The notes: generated from the sequence alone by a model not told the origin. A stretch of 64,000 nt of DNA from Psychrobacter fulvigenes (GCF_904846155.1 NZ_CAJGZP010000001.1:2170001-2234000); one strand, 5' to 3'; numbered from the stretch's first letter, positions 47,474 to 57,564 are shown. Translations and numbers: made by a program.

Positions 47474-47511
47474 AAATACCGCTCTCTCATCGATGATAGC
47501 GGTATTTTTTT
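47474..47511 (+). terminator. Rho-independent terminator after ppa
   Basis: AAATACCGCT pairs with AGCGGTATTT around a 14-nt loop and is followed by a T-run. Confidence 0.82.
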
Positions 47512-47535
47512 GTGCAAAGCTTATACAAAAAAAGT

Positions 47536-47544
47536 TGCTATAAT
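47536..47544 (+). promoter_or_regulatory. Extended -10 promoter of the small membrane protein gene
   Basis: TGCTATAAT is a perfect extended -10 (TATAAT at 47539-47544), 34 nt before the gene and 25 nt after the ppa terminator. A -35 is not evident. Confidence 0.6.
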
Positions 47545-47577
47545 ATAGGGCATATAGCCAAGACCTTAAGGATAACC

Positions 47578-48045
47578 ATGTTTAACTCTGACCCAAGCCT
47601 AAAAACTAAAAATCCAAAGTTACCCAAAGCGGTGATGATGATGGTCGAAAAGAACAATCTGGTCATGGCGATTAAGACTTTAGCCGAAGAGGAAAATATC
47701 AGTATGGAGGCAGCGAAAGCCCGTATTGATGCTTATGAACATAGCCTAAAAGTCAAACAACAGCAGAAGCTAACGACTATCGCCAACAAGCAAGGCATCC
47801 CTAACGAAGCGCTCAGCTTTGACAGAGAGCCAGAAGTGAGAGAAGACACTGGTATCTTGATTAAAAACAAGGTCAAAACCACTAAGTCTGAACAAGGCTT
47901 TAAAAGCCTGCAAAGTGGCGTCGAGAGTAAGCTGGGTGACATTGGTTATAAAAAACCACTCATCCCCTACTGGGCCAAGCGAGTGTCCGTCATTGCTATC
48001 GTGATGATAGGGATGTTTTGGATATTGTGGCGGGTTTTTGGATAA
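47578..48045 (+). CDS. Tail-anchored-like protein of unknown function
   Basis: 155 residues. Mostly charged and helical (LVMAIKTLAEEENISMEAAKA looks like a helix-turn-helix or UBA-like pair), then a basic linker and one C-terminal membrane helix (VSVIAIVMIGMFWILWRVF, about 135-153), leaving the bulk in the cytoplasm. AAGGA precedes ATG 47578; the frame is open 22 codons further up but that part overlaps the promoter. I do not recognise the family. It is the only gene behind its strong promoter. Confidence 0.65.
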   Translation: MFNSDPSLKTKNPKLPKAVMMMVEKNNLVMAIKTLAEEENISMEAAKARIDAYEHSLKVKQQQKLTTIANKQGIPNEALSFDREPEVREDTGILIKNKVKTTKSEQGFKSLQSGVESKLGDIGYKKPLIPYWAKRVSVIAIVMIGMFWILWRVFG

Positions 48046-48203
48046 TATTTTTAAAGTGGTTCAGTTATAGCAGTATATTTTAGATAGTCTATTAATTGTT
48101 TAAGACGTCTGTTTTGGTGGTTCCTATGGGCTATACATTGAAAGCTAATTGTTTCAGATGTATGGTATGAACTATTATTGATAAATAAGCTCTTGGGGCT
48201 AAT

Positions 48204-48743
48204 ATGAAAAAAACTATCTACCCCATTTTTTTATCATTTGTAATGGGGTTAGCAATGCTTCCTGCTAATGCAGAAGATAGTATTGCTTCAGCACGTAGCA
48301 CTCTTTTAAGTGAATTTTTACAGTCAAAGCTTCAAACACATTTAAAACTTAGCGATTATAATAACTTTTACTCTAATTTGGAAGATTTTAGCTCACCCTA
48401 CAGTCTTAAAAATGGCTCAAAATTTTATGAAGCTAGAAGAGATGAGTTAGGTTCAGCGTCAGCTATTATTATAGATCCAGAAGGTTATTTTTATTTAGCA
48501 TATAAAATGCCTGAATCCAATGAAATTAAGTACATAACCAATGATGGAAGCTGTAATAAAGAAGCTCATGATGCCATAAAAGTGTTCGCTAATACTTTTC
48601 AAGGTAATAATAAAATAATATTTTCAAACTCTATCAAGGTTAATAATAGACCTCACGTCTGTAACGAGATCTATGGCAACCTTATTTTGAGAAATGGTCG
48701 CCTTAAGCGATCTTACTCTTACATGAATTTAGGTCAACAATAA
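48204..48743 (+). CDS. AT-rich exported protein of unknown function
   Basis: 179 residues. A signal peptide (MKKTIYPIFLSFVMGLAMLPANA, cut after 23) gives a periplasmic or secreted product. The mature part has two cysteines (SCNKEA and HVCNEI) that may form a disulphide. The codons are much richer in A and T than in ppa or lipB, suggesting recent transfer. No family recognised; a YrbL- or pilin-type identity was considered and not supported. Confidence 0.6.
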   Translation: MKKTIYPIFLSFVMGLAMLPANAEDSIASARSTLLSEFLQSKLQTHLKLSDYNNFYSNLEDFSSPYSLKNGSKFYEARRDELGSASAIIIDPEGYFYLAYKMPESNEIKYITNDGSCNKEAHDAIKVFANTFQGNNKIIFSNSIKVNNRPHVCNEIYGNLILRNGRLKRSYSYMNLGQQ

Positions 48744-48772
48744 ACATTCCTACGTGTAGAAGGTATATAGTC

Positions 48773-49021
48773 TTGATAGCATGGTTAGCTTTTTATTTGA
48801 TACTTAGTTTAATAAATTTTTGGATAATATTTTGGGGTGGCGCTAAAAAAATAGAAGGCTGGCTGTCTTTTTTTCTGGTAGGTTGGTTTTCTCTAGACTG
48901 GAATTCTGAGCAAATAAAATTTTATGTCTTAATTATACAATGTGTCTTCACGCTAGTATTCTTATATGGACTATTTAACAGAGACTTTAGAGAAGAGTAT
49001 CTGTTTTATTACTTTAATTAA
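48773..49021 (+). CDS. Small AT-rich membrane protein, TTG start
   Basis: 82 residues from TTG 48773, with AGAAGG upstream. It has two or three hydrophobic segments (WLAFYLILSLINFWIIFWGG, FLVGWFSLDW, FYVLIIQCVFTLVFLYGLF). It follows the exported protein gene by 29 nt and shares its low GC, so the two may be an operon. Unknown function, and the non-ATG start leaves doubt about expression. Confidence 0.45.
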   Translation: MIAWLAFYLILSLINFWIIFWGGAKKIEGWLSFFLVGWFSLDWNSEQIKFYVLIIQCVFTLVFLYGLFNRDFREEYLFYYFN

Positions 49022-49171
49022 CCTCCAAATTTTTATCACCAACTTTGGTTGGTCTTAAATGGATTAAATGCTTCTGTGACCCATGCCGTCAAATTCTTAC
49101 AAACAAACTTGGGATATTTAAATCATACCGCTTAACGATAATGCCCATTCTTCCCACAACAGACATTATGA

Positions 49172-49209
49172 CAAACAAAAAAGGATACCGCAGTATCCTT
49201 TTTTGTTTG
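49172..49209. terminator. Bidirectional terminator before the SDR gene end
   Basis: CAAACAAAAAAGGATAC and GTATCCTTTTTTGTTTG pair around CGCA. It serves the AT-rich pair on the plus strand and the SDR gene on the minus strand. Confidence 0.85.
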
Positions 49210-49236
49210 CTATCAAAGCTAATAAATAACCCTATT

Positions 49237-50124
49237 CTAGTGATGCTCACCAGGAAGGATTTTTGCAAAGGCACGCTGAGCAAGGTTTGGTTTGGCATCT
49301 GCCGTTTGCGCCGCTGACGAATTTGGAAAGAGACGATAGCCGATAGACTGAATACCCACATTGATCGCTGGTGCTAAGGAGTAAGTGGCTGAAGCAAACT
49401 TGCCCATATGACTGGCAATACTGTTTGGTTTTTTGACGATGGCCTCTGCCACCATCATTGCCGCCTCATCAGGCATGAGTGCTGGCATATAACGATACAG
49501 CTTAGTGGGTGCAATCATCGGCGTGCGCACCAACGGCATGAAGATGTTGGTAACCGTGATGTTATGACCTTTTACTTCTGCCGCCAAACAGCGGCTAAAA
49601 GCATCTAACGCTGCTTTTGATGCCACATAAGCTGAGAAGCGCGGACTGTTTGCCAATACGCCAATCGATGAGATATTGACGATTTGACCAGATTTGCGCC
49701 CTATCATTACTGGCAAAAAGCCAAGAATGGTTTTGACGGCACCAAAGTAGTTGATATCCATGGTACGTTCAAAATCATGGAAGCGGTCAAAAGACTCGTG
49801 AACTGAACGGCGAATGGAGCGACCAGCATTGTTTACCAATACATCAACATGGTCAAATTCTGCTAAAACCTGCTTAGTTGTGTTTTCGATATCATCCATA
49901 TTGGTCAAGTCACATACATAATAACTGGCCTGTCCACCAAGCGTTTGAATCGCTTCTTGAACTCTTTTTAGCTTCTCTTCAGTACGTGCCAGCAAGATGA
50001 CATGAGCACCGCATTCACTGAGTAAAAACGCTGTACGTTCACCAATACCGCTTGAAGCGCCAGTAATAATGATATTTTTGCCTTTAACTTTTCTTTTGAT
50101 GGTTTTTTTTGAGAGCTTGGCCAT
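49237..50124 (-). CDS. Short-chain dehydrogenase/reductase
   Basis: 295 residues of the classical SDR fold. Cofactor loop ITGASSGIGER (about 17-27), NNAGRS, and the active-site Ser in VNISSIGVL with YVASKAALD. The basic first 12 residues and a hydrophobic/variable C-terminus resemble membrane-associated SDRs such as the DHRS7-type or YqjQ. The substrate is unknown. AAGGACG lies 4-9 nt before ATG 50124. Confidence 0.82.
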   Translation of the reverse strand: MAKLSKKTIKRKVKGKNIIITGASSGIGERTAFLLSECGAHVILLARTEEKLKRVQEAIQTLGGQASYYVCDLTNMDDIENTTKQVLAEFDHVDVLVNNAGRSIRRSVHESFDRFHDFERTMDINYFGAVKTILGFLPVMIGRKSGQIVNISSIGVLANSPRFSAYVASKAALDAFSRCLAAEVKGHNITVTNIFMPLVRTPMIAPTKLYRYMPALMPDEAAMMVAEAIVKKPNSIASHMGKFASATYSLAPAINVGIQSIGYRLFPNSSAAQTADAKPNLAQRAFAKILPGEHH

Positions 50125-50462
50125 AAAACGTCCTTGTAATATTTATACTGTTGATGATACTGCCATTCATACTCAAGCATTGACATCGACACTTCGTTTC
50201 AATGCTCTTTTTGTAGCATAGCAAAATTATATTGTCTTGAGTTAACAATGTTAACGTATATTTTTTGTAATATGATGATTATTGACCAATCGCATAAACC
50301 TGACAAGTCTACTGATTCTCATTGACTATCAGAATTTATTAACCATGCGGTAGACCGCGCTTTTGGCGCGTTATATCAGTCTAACTGCCAGATCTGTTGC
50401 ATTTGTCAGCGTGCTGATTGTGTTCTTTGGGCTGTTTTATGCATTTTTGAAATAGAGAACCT
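50125..50462. other. Intergenic region between dusB and SDR genes
   Basis: 338 bp. Contains a short GC-rich inverted sequence near 50355-50370 (GCGC either side of TTTTG) and otherwise AT-rich DNA. No fis-like gene follows dusB, unlike enterobacteria. Confidence 0.35.
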
Positions 50463-51500
50463 TTATTCATGAGCGTGCAAAAACGCTTCCACCACACGGA
50501 ATTGTCCAGCGGTGCTCTCCTCGCCATACATCGCTTGGCGAAAAGCGTTGGAGTTTGGGATACCAGTGGTGTACCAAGCGATATGCTTGCGCGCGATACG
50601 GCAGCCAGAATACTCACCGTAGAAGCCATATAGCTCTTGTAAATGCGCCAGCACAATCTCTTTTATTTCGCCAACGCTAGGTGCATCAAGGTTTTCTCCC
50701 GTTCGCAAAAAGTGCCCGATATCACGAAACAGCCACGGCTGTCCTTGGGCAGCACGTCCAACCATCACCGCATCACAGCCCGTCAGCTCATAGACTCGCT
50801 GCGCTTTTTGCGCACTATCGATATCGCCATTGGCTATCACTGGAATGTTGATGCTTTCTTTAACTTCACGTATCAGCTCATAACGTGCCTCGCCTGTATA
50901 CATATCTTCACGCGTGCGCCCATGAATGGCAATGGCAGCAATGCCTGCTTGCTCAGCCCGCTTCGCCACTCGCAGGATATTCTCGCGGCCATTCTCAAAG
51001 CCCAAGCGCGTTTTTAATGTTACGGGCGCATTGACACTATTTACCGCAGCATCTAACAAACGCGCGACCAAGTCTTCGTCTTGCAGCAGCGCAGAACCTG
51101 CCAGCTTACGGCAAACCTTTTTTGCAGGACAGCCCATATTGATATCGATAATCTGTGCACCATTATCAATCTGATAGCGCGCCGCTTCAGCGAGTTTATC
51201 TGGCTCTGCCCCTGCTATCTGCGCAGAGATAGGCGCAATCTCATTATCGAAATTTGCACGATACAGCGACTTTTTACGCGCATAGAGCGCAGTATCGGCA
51301 ATGATCATCTCGCTGACTGCGTGACCTGCACCAAAGGATTTGCATAGTCTGCGAAAAGGATTGTCCGTCACCCCTGCCATCGGCGCGACCATCAGACGGT
51401 TTTCAATCGTCAACCCACCGATGGTCAACGGTCGTAACAGTGGATGGTCATCAGTAGTGTTGACTGACGCTTGATAAGACACTGGATTATTTATAGGCAT
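50463..51500 (-). CDS. dusB: tRNA-dihydrouridine synthase, DusB-type
   Basis: 345 residues. It reduces specific uridines in tRNA with FMN and NADPH. Signatures are the N-terminal barrel strand NRLMVAPMAGVTDNPFRRL, the catalytic Cys in DINMGCPAKKVCRK, KTRLGF, AIHGRTREDMYTG and ANGDIDSAQKA. The ATG at 51500 is one base after a T-run ending a stem-loop, with no ribosome site, so the true start could be a GTG seven codons in, or translation may be leaderless. About 20 residues precede the family start. Confidence 0.9.
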   Translation of the reverse strand: MPINNPVSYQASVNTTDDHPLLRPLTIGGLTIENRLMVAPMAGVTDNPFRRLCKSFGAGHAVSEMIIADTALYARKKSLYRANFDNEIAPISAQIAGAEPDKLAEAARYQIDNGAQIIDINMGCPAKKVCRKLAGSALLQDEDLVARLLDAAVNSVNAPVTLKTRLGFENGRENILRVAKRAEQAGIAAIAIHGRTREDMYTGEARYELIREVKESINIPVIANGDIDSAQKAQRVYELTGCDAVMVGRAAQGQPWLFRDIGHFLRTGENLDAPSVGEIKEIVLAHLQELYGFYGEYSGCRIARKHIAWYTTGIPNSNAFRQAMYGEESTAGQFRVVEAFLHAHE

Positions 51501-51536
51501 AAAAAACGGCTTGATTCATGATGAAAACAAGCCGTT
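51501..51536 (-). terminator. Stem-loop with T-run abutting the dusB start
   Basis: AACGGCTTG and CAAGCCGTT pair across a 14-nt loop; on the minus strand the stem is followed by T6 and then directly by the dusB ATG. It has terminator form and lies 85 nt after the BCCT gene stop. Confidence 0.7.
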
Positions 51537-51620
51537 ATTCTAAGGGTTCTTAACTTTAATGCAAGCCATTCACAAGAATAACTTGCACTGACGAATCCTC
51601 AATTTTAATAGCCAAACCAA

Positions 51621-53666
51621 CTATTTATCAAATACACTGCCCTGCTCAAGCGTCAGATCTTCATCATGCTGCTGCATGCGCCATGGCAGGCTGTCAGGCG
51701 ATACATTCAAGAAATGTAGATACTTCTCAAACTGGTCAATGATATCGTTAATCACTGATTCTGACTGATAACCATACAAGTCATAAGTTTGACCCCCTCG
51801 GCGCAGATAGACCTCGGCGCGATGATAGTGCTCTTGCGGTAAATTATCTGCCATCTCTTCCGTATAGTAGTCTGGCAACTCATGTTCGGACAAACGTACC
51901 TCATACCAAAACTCGACGTCATCACCACGTTGCAGCTCAAGTACGGCACGGTTATTGACCTCATCATAATTAACCTCAGGTATCCAGCCAGTTTCCGCAA
52001 ACTTCTCTGAGACCTCCGTCATGGATGGCATGACCACCTCTTTGATATAAGCCAATACATTGTCGCGGGTGGGCTGCTCGGTGATATAGTCAATGCGATC
52101 ACGCCATGCTGAAGGCTTCAGCAGATGCGGTGGCAACCTGTTGTCTTTATCCAAACTTTGATTACGATGCCCCTCTATACGTAGCGCACGCCACATACCA
52201 AAGATAGCAATCAATATAATAATGGCAAAAGGTAACGCACTGACAATCGCTGCCGTTTGTAAGGCGGTGAGTCCACCAGCAAGCAACAAGACAGAGGCCA
52301 CCGCACCTTCCGTCACTACCCAAAAAGAGCGCTGCCACCAAGGCGTATCACTACGGCCGCCTGCTGCTAGCGAATCAATGACCAACGAACCTGAGTCCGA
52401 CGAGGTCACAAAAAAGGTAATAATTAACAAAACCGTTAACGAGGAAACAAACTCAGTAAAAGGTAGGTTTTCTAATAATTTAAATAGTGCAATCGCTTGG
52501 TTGTTTTGCACTTCGGTGATTAACGAGGTATAACCATCGTTCATAATCATACTGAGCGCCGTATCACCAAACACCGCAAACCAAAAGAAGGTAAAGAAAG
52601 TAGGCACCAACATCACGCCAAAAACAAACTCACGAATGGTGCGACCACGGCTAATCTTGGCGATAAACAGACCGACAAAAGGCGCCCAGGCGATCGTCCA
52701 TGCAAAGATAAACAAGGTCCAATTACTGATCCAATCACTGAGCTGATACGCTTGCAAGCTAAAGGTACGCTCAACGATATTACCCAGATAACTGCCCGTG
52801 TTTTCCATAAAAGCGTTCAGAATAAATATCGTCGGACCAACAATAAAGACAAAAATCATTAAGGCTGTCGCAAGCACCATATTTAGAATCGATAAGCGCT
52901 TTACGCCTTTATCCATGCCCGCTAATACCGAAACCAGCGCCGCTACGGTTATTAGCGCAATGGTAATGACCTGCACGGTCGTACTGACTGGAATCAAATC
53001 TGGCAATAGATAATTCATGCCCGCATTAATTTGCGATACCGACAAACCCAAACTGGTGGCAATACCGAACATGGTGCCCAAAATAGCAAACACATCCACC
53101 GTATGACCGATAGGGCCATAGATTTTATCCCCAATCAGCGGATATAGCGTTGAGCGCATGGAGAGCGGCAAACCATGGCGAAATGAGAAATAGGCCAGTG
53201 ACAAACCGACTACGCCATAAATCGCCCAAATATGAAAGCCCCAATGAAAATAAGCAATCTGCATGGCTTCTTTTGCCGCGGCAATCGTTTGCGGCTCAGA
53301 CAAGGGTGGACTAGCAAAATGCAGCACTGGTTCAGCGACGCCAAAGAACAATAAGGCAATACCGTAACCAGCCGAAAACAGCATGGCGAACCATTCAAGA
53401 AACTTGTATTCAGCCTCTCCATGGTCAGGGCCAAGCTTAATACTGCCATAAGGCGAAAACGCCAGCACAATGATAAACATCAAAAATATCGCCACGGCCA
53501 GCATATAAAACCAGCCAAACGTCTCTGTGATGTAATTGAGCACATCACTGAACAATGCGCCTGCTGCTTCTGGATTGATAGACGTACCAATCACCAATAA
53601 AATCATAACAACGGCTGCAGGTATGAATACCGGCAGCAGGATAGTAGAGCGAGGTAACTTACTCAT
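51621..53666 (-). CDS. BCCT family betaine/choline/carnitine transporter (BetT-like)
   Basis: 681 residues with twelve membrane helices and a C-terminal hydrophilic domain of about 150 residues. The BCCT signature occurs near GFHIWAIYGVVGLSLAYFSF and TLFIFAWTIAWAPFVGLFIAKISRGRT; FFVTSSDSGSLVIDSLAAGG is the conserved helix 10 region. The long tail resembles BetT, where it senses osmotic state. It imports choline or betaine with Na+ or H+. ATG 53666 with GAGGA upstream is chosen over a start 21 codons earlier. Confidence 0.9.
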   Translation of the reverse strand: MSKLPRSTILLPVFIPAAVVMILLVIGTSINPEAAGALFSDVLNYITETFGWFYMLAVAIFLMFIIVLAFSPYGSIKLGPDHGEAEYKFLEWFAMLFSAGYGIALLFFGVAEPVLHFASPPLSEPQTIAAAKEAMQIAYFHWGFHIWAIYGVVGLSLAYFSFRHGLPLSMRSTLYPLIGDKIYGPIGHTVDVFAILGTMFGIATSLGLSVSQINAGMNYLLPDLIPVSTTVQVITIALITVAALVSVLAGMDKGVKRLSILNMVLATALMIFVFIVGPTIFILNAFMENTGSYLGNIVERTFSLQAYQLSDWISNWTLFIFAWTIAWAPFVGLFIAKISRGRTIREFVFGVMLVPTFFTFFWFAVFGDTALSMIMNDGYTSLITEVQNNQAIALFKLLENLPFTEFVSSLTVLLIITFFVTSSDSGSLVIDSLAAGGRSDTPWWQRSFWVVTEGAVASVLLLAGGLTALQTAAIVSALPFAIIILIAIFGMWRALRIEGHRNQSLDKDNRLPPHLLKPSAWRDRIDYITEQPTRDNVLAYIKEVVMPSMTEVSEKFAETGWIPEVNYDEVNNRAVLELQRGDDVEFWYEVRLSEHELPDYYTEEMADNLPQEHYHRAEVYLRRGGQTYDLYGYQSESVINDIIDQFEKYLHFLNVSPDSLPWRMQQHDEDLTLEQGSVFDK

Positions 53667-53856
53667 AAAAGATAATGTCCTCAAATTAAAAGCGCTTTTA
53701 CTGAATGAAAAAGTCATCTGTAAAGGCAAAATGGAGCAAATGCGCCCAATAAAGGATATTTTGTACCATACTATTTAAGTGAACCCCAGATAGAAACTGG
53801 GTTTGTAACACTACTTTAACGATTGTTACATGAATATTACCAATAATAAACGAGAA

Positions 53857-53883
53857 ACAAAAAAGGCAGCTTGCTAGCTGCCT
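53857..53883 (-). terminator. Terminator after the HIT gene
   Basis: AGGCAGC and GCTGCCT pair around TTGCTA, followed on the minus strand by T-rich sequence, between the HIT gene and the BCCT gene. Confidence 0.72.
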
Positions 53884-53942
53884 CGTTATCTCTTATAGGA
53901 GTCTATTAATACTTAGGAATCTATTAGTACTGGTATCAATGA

Positions 53943-54380
53943 TTAAGACGCGATTGCAGCGGCTAGCTGCTTGGCCATCTCAGCAAGCTCACCCTGATCT
54001 GCTTGTGTCACTGCATGACGACCCAGCTCATGGATATTGGATGGAATCAGGTGTACATGGTAGTGGAATACCGTCTGACCTGCTTGCGAGCCATTCAGCT
54101 GCATTTGAATGATGCCTTCACGCTCAAAAACCTGACGCTGCGCCTGCATCACTTTTTTAGAGGTCATCAATACCGCCGCCGCATATTCTGGCTCAAGGTC
54201 AACCAAATCAACGGCTTTTTGCTTTGGGATCACCAATACATGACCTTCTGCTTGTGGCATGATGTCCATAAAGGCGAGGGTTTTATCATCTTCATAAACC
54301 TTATGATAAGGAATCTCACCGTTTAGCATTTTTGCAAAAATATTATTATCGTCGTATGTAGTTTGATTGTTTTGACTCAT
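53943..54380 (-). CDS. HIT family nucleotide hydrolase
   Basis: 145 residues of the histidine triad family, with HYHVHLIP as the triad and IFAKMLNGEIPYHKVYEDD at the start. HIT proteins split nucleotide phosphoramidates or AMP-linked molecules; this resembles the HinT/YcfF type. ATG 54380 with AAGGGAA upstream is chosen over a start 18 codons earlier. Confidence 0.88.
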   Translation of the reverse strand: MSQNNQTTYDDNNIFAKMLNGEIPYHKVYEDDKTLAFMDIMPQAEGHVLVIPKQKAVDLVDLEPEYAAAVLMTSKKVMQAQRQVFEREGIIQMQLNGSQAGQTVFHYHVHLIPSNIHELGRHAVTQADQGELAEMAKQLAAAIAS

Positions 54381-54555
54381 TTTTATTCCCTTAGTTATTT
54401 TAAAGTTGTTTGTTTGACACTGTTTATTTAACATTGTTTGTTTGAAATGTTTTGACAGCTTTTAGCGCGAGTTGCTGCATCACTAATATAGTGGACGAAA
54501 TCAGGGTTAAGCACAAGATGCAGCCGTCGTTATTAGTAGTTAATCACAGTAACCC

Positions 54556-55446
54556 ATGCAGACAGGTGCAGGTTTGCAAACTCGTATCATAACAGTCACA
54601 ACACATGAATTTATTGGCGTGCACGCCCCATTCAATGTTATATTAAGCCTTCACTTTGCTCATGTTAGGTTTATCAATTTGACCACTTTACCTACTCAGT
54701 TATCGTCCAATTCTGATTCTAATACCTTATTATCTATAACTACAGAATCAGCGCCCATAGACATAGAGGTGCCAGATAATAGTGCCAGTCCCAAGCTTGT
54801 CGATCCAAATGCTATTATCTTAGCGGAAGCCTTGACAGATAACGCTATCAGCTGGCGCATTCATAATTGTAAAGTCACTGAAAAGACCGTCACGCAAGAC
54901 AAGCCATTGCCGTTCCTATATCACTATGATAGCTTAGACGATACGATCAAACAGGCCAACCCTTTGACGCCTGAGCTGCTGGCGCACTTTAATACGCCGA
55001 TGACACCAAACGCGGCAGCAAAGCTTATCGGTATTGAAGAAGGTATCATAGCCAGCCCTTGGCATGTCAAAATCATTGGCTCATTAGTCGTATTTAGCGA
55101 AGCGCTGCAGTTGGCAGTGCGATTGCACTGGACCAATACAGGCAAAGCGACGCAGCAAATATACACTCAAAATCAAGCCGATGCTATTAGCGCTGCCTTT
55201 AAAGACTGGCAGTTTTTTGGTCGTGTGGATGTTCTGTATAAAAATAACAAGCAAACCCTAGTCAGTATCGATGAGCAACCATCTAAGACTCACTCGCAAC
55301 CAGCTGAAGCGCTATTGACGATTGAGCCTAGCAGCGACTATCAGCAGCTAGTGGCCAACCATGCACTGGCAGTCATTATCAAACTGGAAGCAGATAAAGT
55401 CGATTTGCCTTGGTTTGATAAAGCCATATTGGAGCGTCTTGAGTAG
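54556..55446 (+). CDS. Hypothetical protein, unknown family
   Basis: 296 residues without signal peptide or membrane segment. No recognisable motif. It has a Ser/Asn/Thr-rich region (about 45-85), then a mixed alpha/beta part with DKPLPFLYHYDSLDDTI, SPWHVKIIGSLVVFSEAL and WQFFGRVDVLYKNN, which reads as a compact folded domain. It lies divergent from the HIT gene and 172 nt before ilvD. ATG 54556 lacks a good ribosome site, so the start could be later. Confidence 0.55.
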   Translation: MQTGAGLQTRIITVTTHEFIGVHAPFNVILSLHFAHVRFINLTTLPTQLSSNSDSNTLLSITTESAPIDIEVPDNSASPKLVDPNAIILAEALTDNAISWRIHNCKVTEKTVTQDKPLPFLYHYDSLDDTIKQANPLTPELLAHFNTPMTPNAAAKLIGIEEGIIASPWHVKIIGSLVVFSEALQLAVRLHWTNTGKATQQIYTQNQADAISAAFKDWQFFGRVDVLYKNNKQTLVSIDEQPSKTHSQPAEALLTIEPSSDYQQLVANHALAVIIKLEADKVDLPWFDKAILERLE

Positions 55447-55618
55447 TCCCTTGCTTACTGATTTTATTAGCGAATCATTTTCAGTTACTCATATCTAATG
55501 GTATGGTAACGGCCTAGTATTATTCACTAGTCTTCACACTGTATAAAAAGCACACTATCAACATCAAAGCTGAGGCTGCTCATTTTAATTAACCTCGTCT
55601 ATTTGTAAGGAATATCAC

Positions 55619-57529
55619 ATGGATTATCGCTCAAAAACCTCTACCGGTGGTCGTAATATGGCAGGTGCCCGCGCGCTATGGCGTGCGACTGGCATGACAG
55701 ATGATGACTTTGGCAAGCCGATTATTGCGATTGCCAACTCCTTCACTCAATTTGTCCCTGGTCACGTACATTTAAAAGACTTAGGTCAAATGGTCGCGCG
55801 CGAGATAGAAAGCGTCGGCGGCGTGGCAAAAGAGTTTAATACCATTGCTGTCGATGATGGCATCGCCATGGGACACAGCGGTATGTTGTATTCGCTACCA
55901 AGTCGTGACCTTATTGCTGACTCGGTTGAATACATGGTCAATGCTCACTGTGCCGATGCCTTAGTTTGTATCTCGAACTGCGACAAAATCACTCCTGGCA
56001 TGCTAATGGCCGCCATGCGTCTGAACATTCCTGTTGTTTTTGTCTCTGGCGGACCGATGGAAGCTGGTAAGGTCATCGCTAGCACTGTTGCCCAAAGCCA
56101 CAACAACGATGGCGGCAGCGACTCACACGGCACTGATAGTAAAGGCAATGCGATTCGTAAGCTGGATCTCGTCGACGCCATGATGGACGCTGCTGACGAC
56201 AGTATCAGTGATGAAGACGTATTGGCGATTGAAAGCTCAGCCTGCCCGACTTGCGGCTCGTGCTCTGGTATGTTTACCGCCAACTCAATGAACTGTTTGA
56301 CTGAAGCCTTAGGTTTGTCTCTACCTGGTAATGGCTCGCTACTCGCGACGCACTCTTTACGTCGTGAGCTATTCTTAGAAGCGGGTCGTACGATTGTTGA
56401 TTTGGCCAAGCGCCGCTATGAGCAAGACGATGATTCAGTACTGCCGCGCTCTATCGCGACCAAAGCCGCGTTTGAAAATGCGATGAGTCTAGATATTGCG
56501 ATGGGCGGTTCCACCAACACCATCTTGCATCTACTCGCTGCTGCCAATGAAGCAGAAGTTGATTTCAAAATGGCCGATATTGACCGTTTGAGCCGCGGTG
56601 TGCCTTGTCTTTCTAAGGTTGCCCCTGCTTCGCAAAAATATCATATGGAAGATGTGCACCGTGCTGGCGGTGTGATGGCGCTACTGGCCGAGCTTGACCG
56701 TGCTGGCTTACTCACCACTGATATACCGACCATCCATAGTCCTTCGATGAAAGCAGCCATCGATAAATGGGATATCATGAATCCTGACAACCTTGAGGCG
56801 CGTGCACGTTATATCGCCGCTCCTGGTGGGGTACGTACCACGCAAGCTTTCTCGCAGTCACAAGAATGGCCAAACCTCGACGTCAACCGTGAGTCTGGTT
56901 GTATTCGTAGTGTTAAGCATGCTTATTCAGAAGATGGCGGTCTTGCAGTGCTCTACGGCAACATCGCTGAGCGTGGCTGCGTGGTCAAAACCGCAGGTGT
57001 CGATGAGAGCATCTTAACCTTTACAGGACGCGCACGTATATTTGAGTCACAAGACGCGGCTGTAGCTGCTGTCCTTGATGATCAAATCGTGGCAGGAGAT
57101 GTCGTTATCATCCGTTATGAAGGGCCAAAAGGAGGTCCTGGCATGCAAGAGATGCTCTATCCAACCACTTATCTAAAGTCTAAAGGCTTAGGTAAAGAAT
57201 GTGCGCTGCTAACGGACGGTCGTTTCTCTGGTGGTACCTCAGGTCTATCGATCGGTCATGCCAGCCCAGAAGCGGCTGAAGGCGGTGCGATTGGTTTGGT
57301 CGAAGAAGGCGATACCATTCATATCGATATACCAAACCGTACCATCAATATGCAGGTCAGTGATGAAGATCTAGCTGCCCGCCGCGCTGCCATGGAAGCC
57401 CGTGGCCGTGATGCTTGGAAACCAGTTAGCCGCGAGCGTCACGTCTCGCCTGCACTACGTGCTTATGCTGCGATGACTACTAGCGCTGATACTGGCGCGG
57501 TACGTGATGTCAGTCAAGTCGAGCGTTAA
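55619..57529 (+). CDS. ilvD: Dihydroxy-acid dehydratase
   Basis: 636 residues, close to 616 in E. coli. It dehydrates dihydroxy acids to 2-keto acids in valine, leucine and isoleucine synthesis. Iron-sulfur cysteines occur in [12 protein letters not shown] and in [35 protein letters not shown] is the C-terminal signature. AAGGAA lies upstream of ATG 55619. It is a single gene ending at a terminator. Confidence 0.96.
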   Translation: MDYRSKTSTGGRNMAGARALWRATGMTDDDFGKPIIAIANSFTQFVPGHVHLKDLGQMVAREIESVGGVAKEFNTIAVDDGIAMGHSGMLYSLPSRDLIADSVEYMVNAHCADALVCISNCDKITPGMLMAAMRLNIPVVFVSGGPMEAGKVIASTVAQSHNNDGGSDSHGTDSKGNAIRKLDLVDAMMDAADDSISDEDVLAIESSACPTCGSCSGMFTANSMNCLTEALGLSLPGNGSLLATHSLRRELFLEAGRTIVDLAKRRYEQDDDSVLPRSIATKAAFENAMSLDIAMGGSTNTILHLLAAANEAEVDFKMADIDRLSRGVPCLSKVAPASQKYHMEDVHRAGGVMALLAELDRAGLLTTDIPTIHSPSMKAAIDKWDIMNPDNLEARARYIAAPGGVRTTQAFSQSQEWPNLDVNRESGCIRSVKHAYSEDGGLAVLYGNIAERGCVVKTAGVDESILTFTGRARIFESQDAAVAAVLDDQIVAGDVVIIRYEGPKGGPGMQEMLYPTTYLKSKGLGKECALLTDGRFSGGTSGLSIGHASPEAAEGGAIGLVEEGDTIHIDIPNRTINMQVSDEDLAARRAAMEARGRDAWKPVSRERHVSPALRAYAAMTTSADTGAVRDVSQVER

Positions 57530-57564
57530 GCTTGATCTCTTATTAATACCTTTCTTCTTATCAC

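Noticed and set aside
50381..50656. Possible fis-like gene next to dusB
   Set aside because: The frame is a shadow of dusB and its 3' flank; no Fis helix-turn-helix ending is present.
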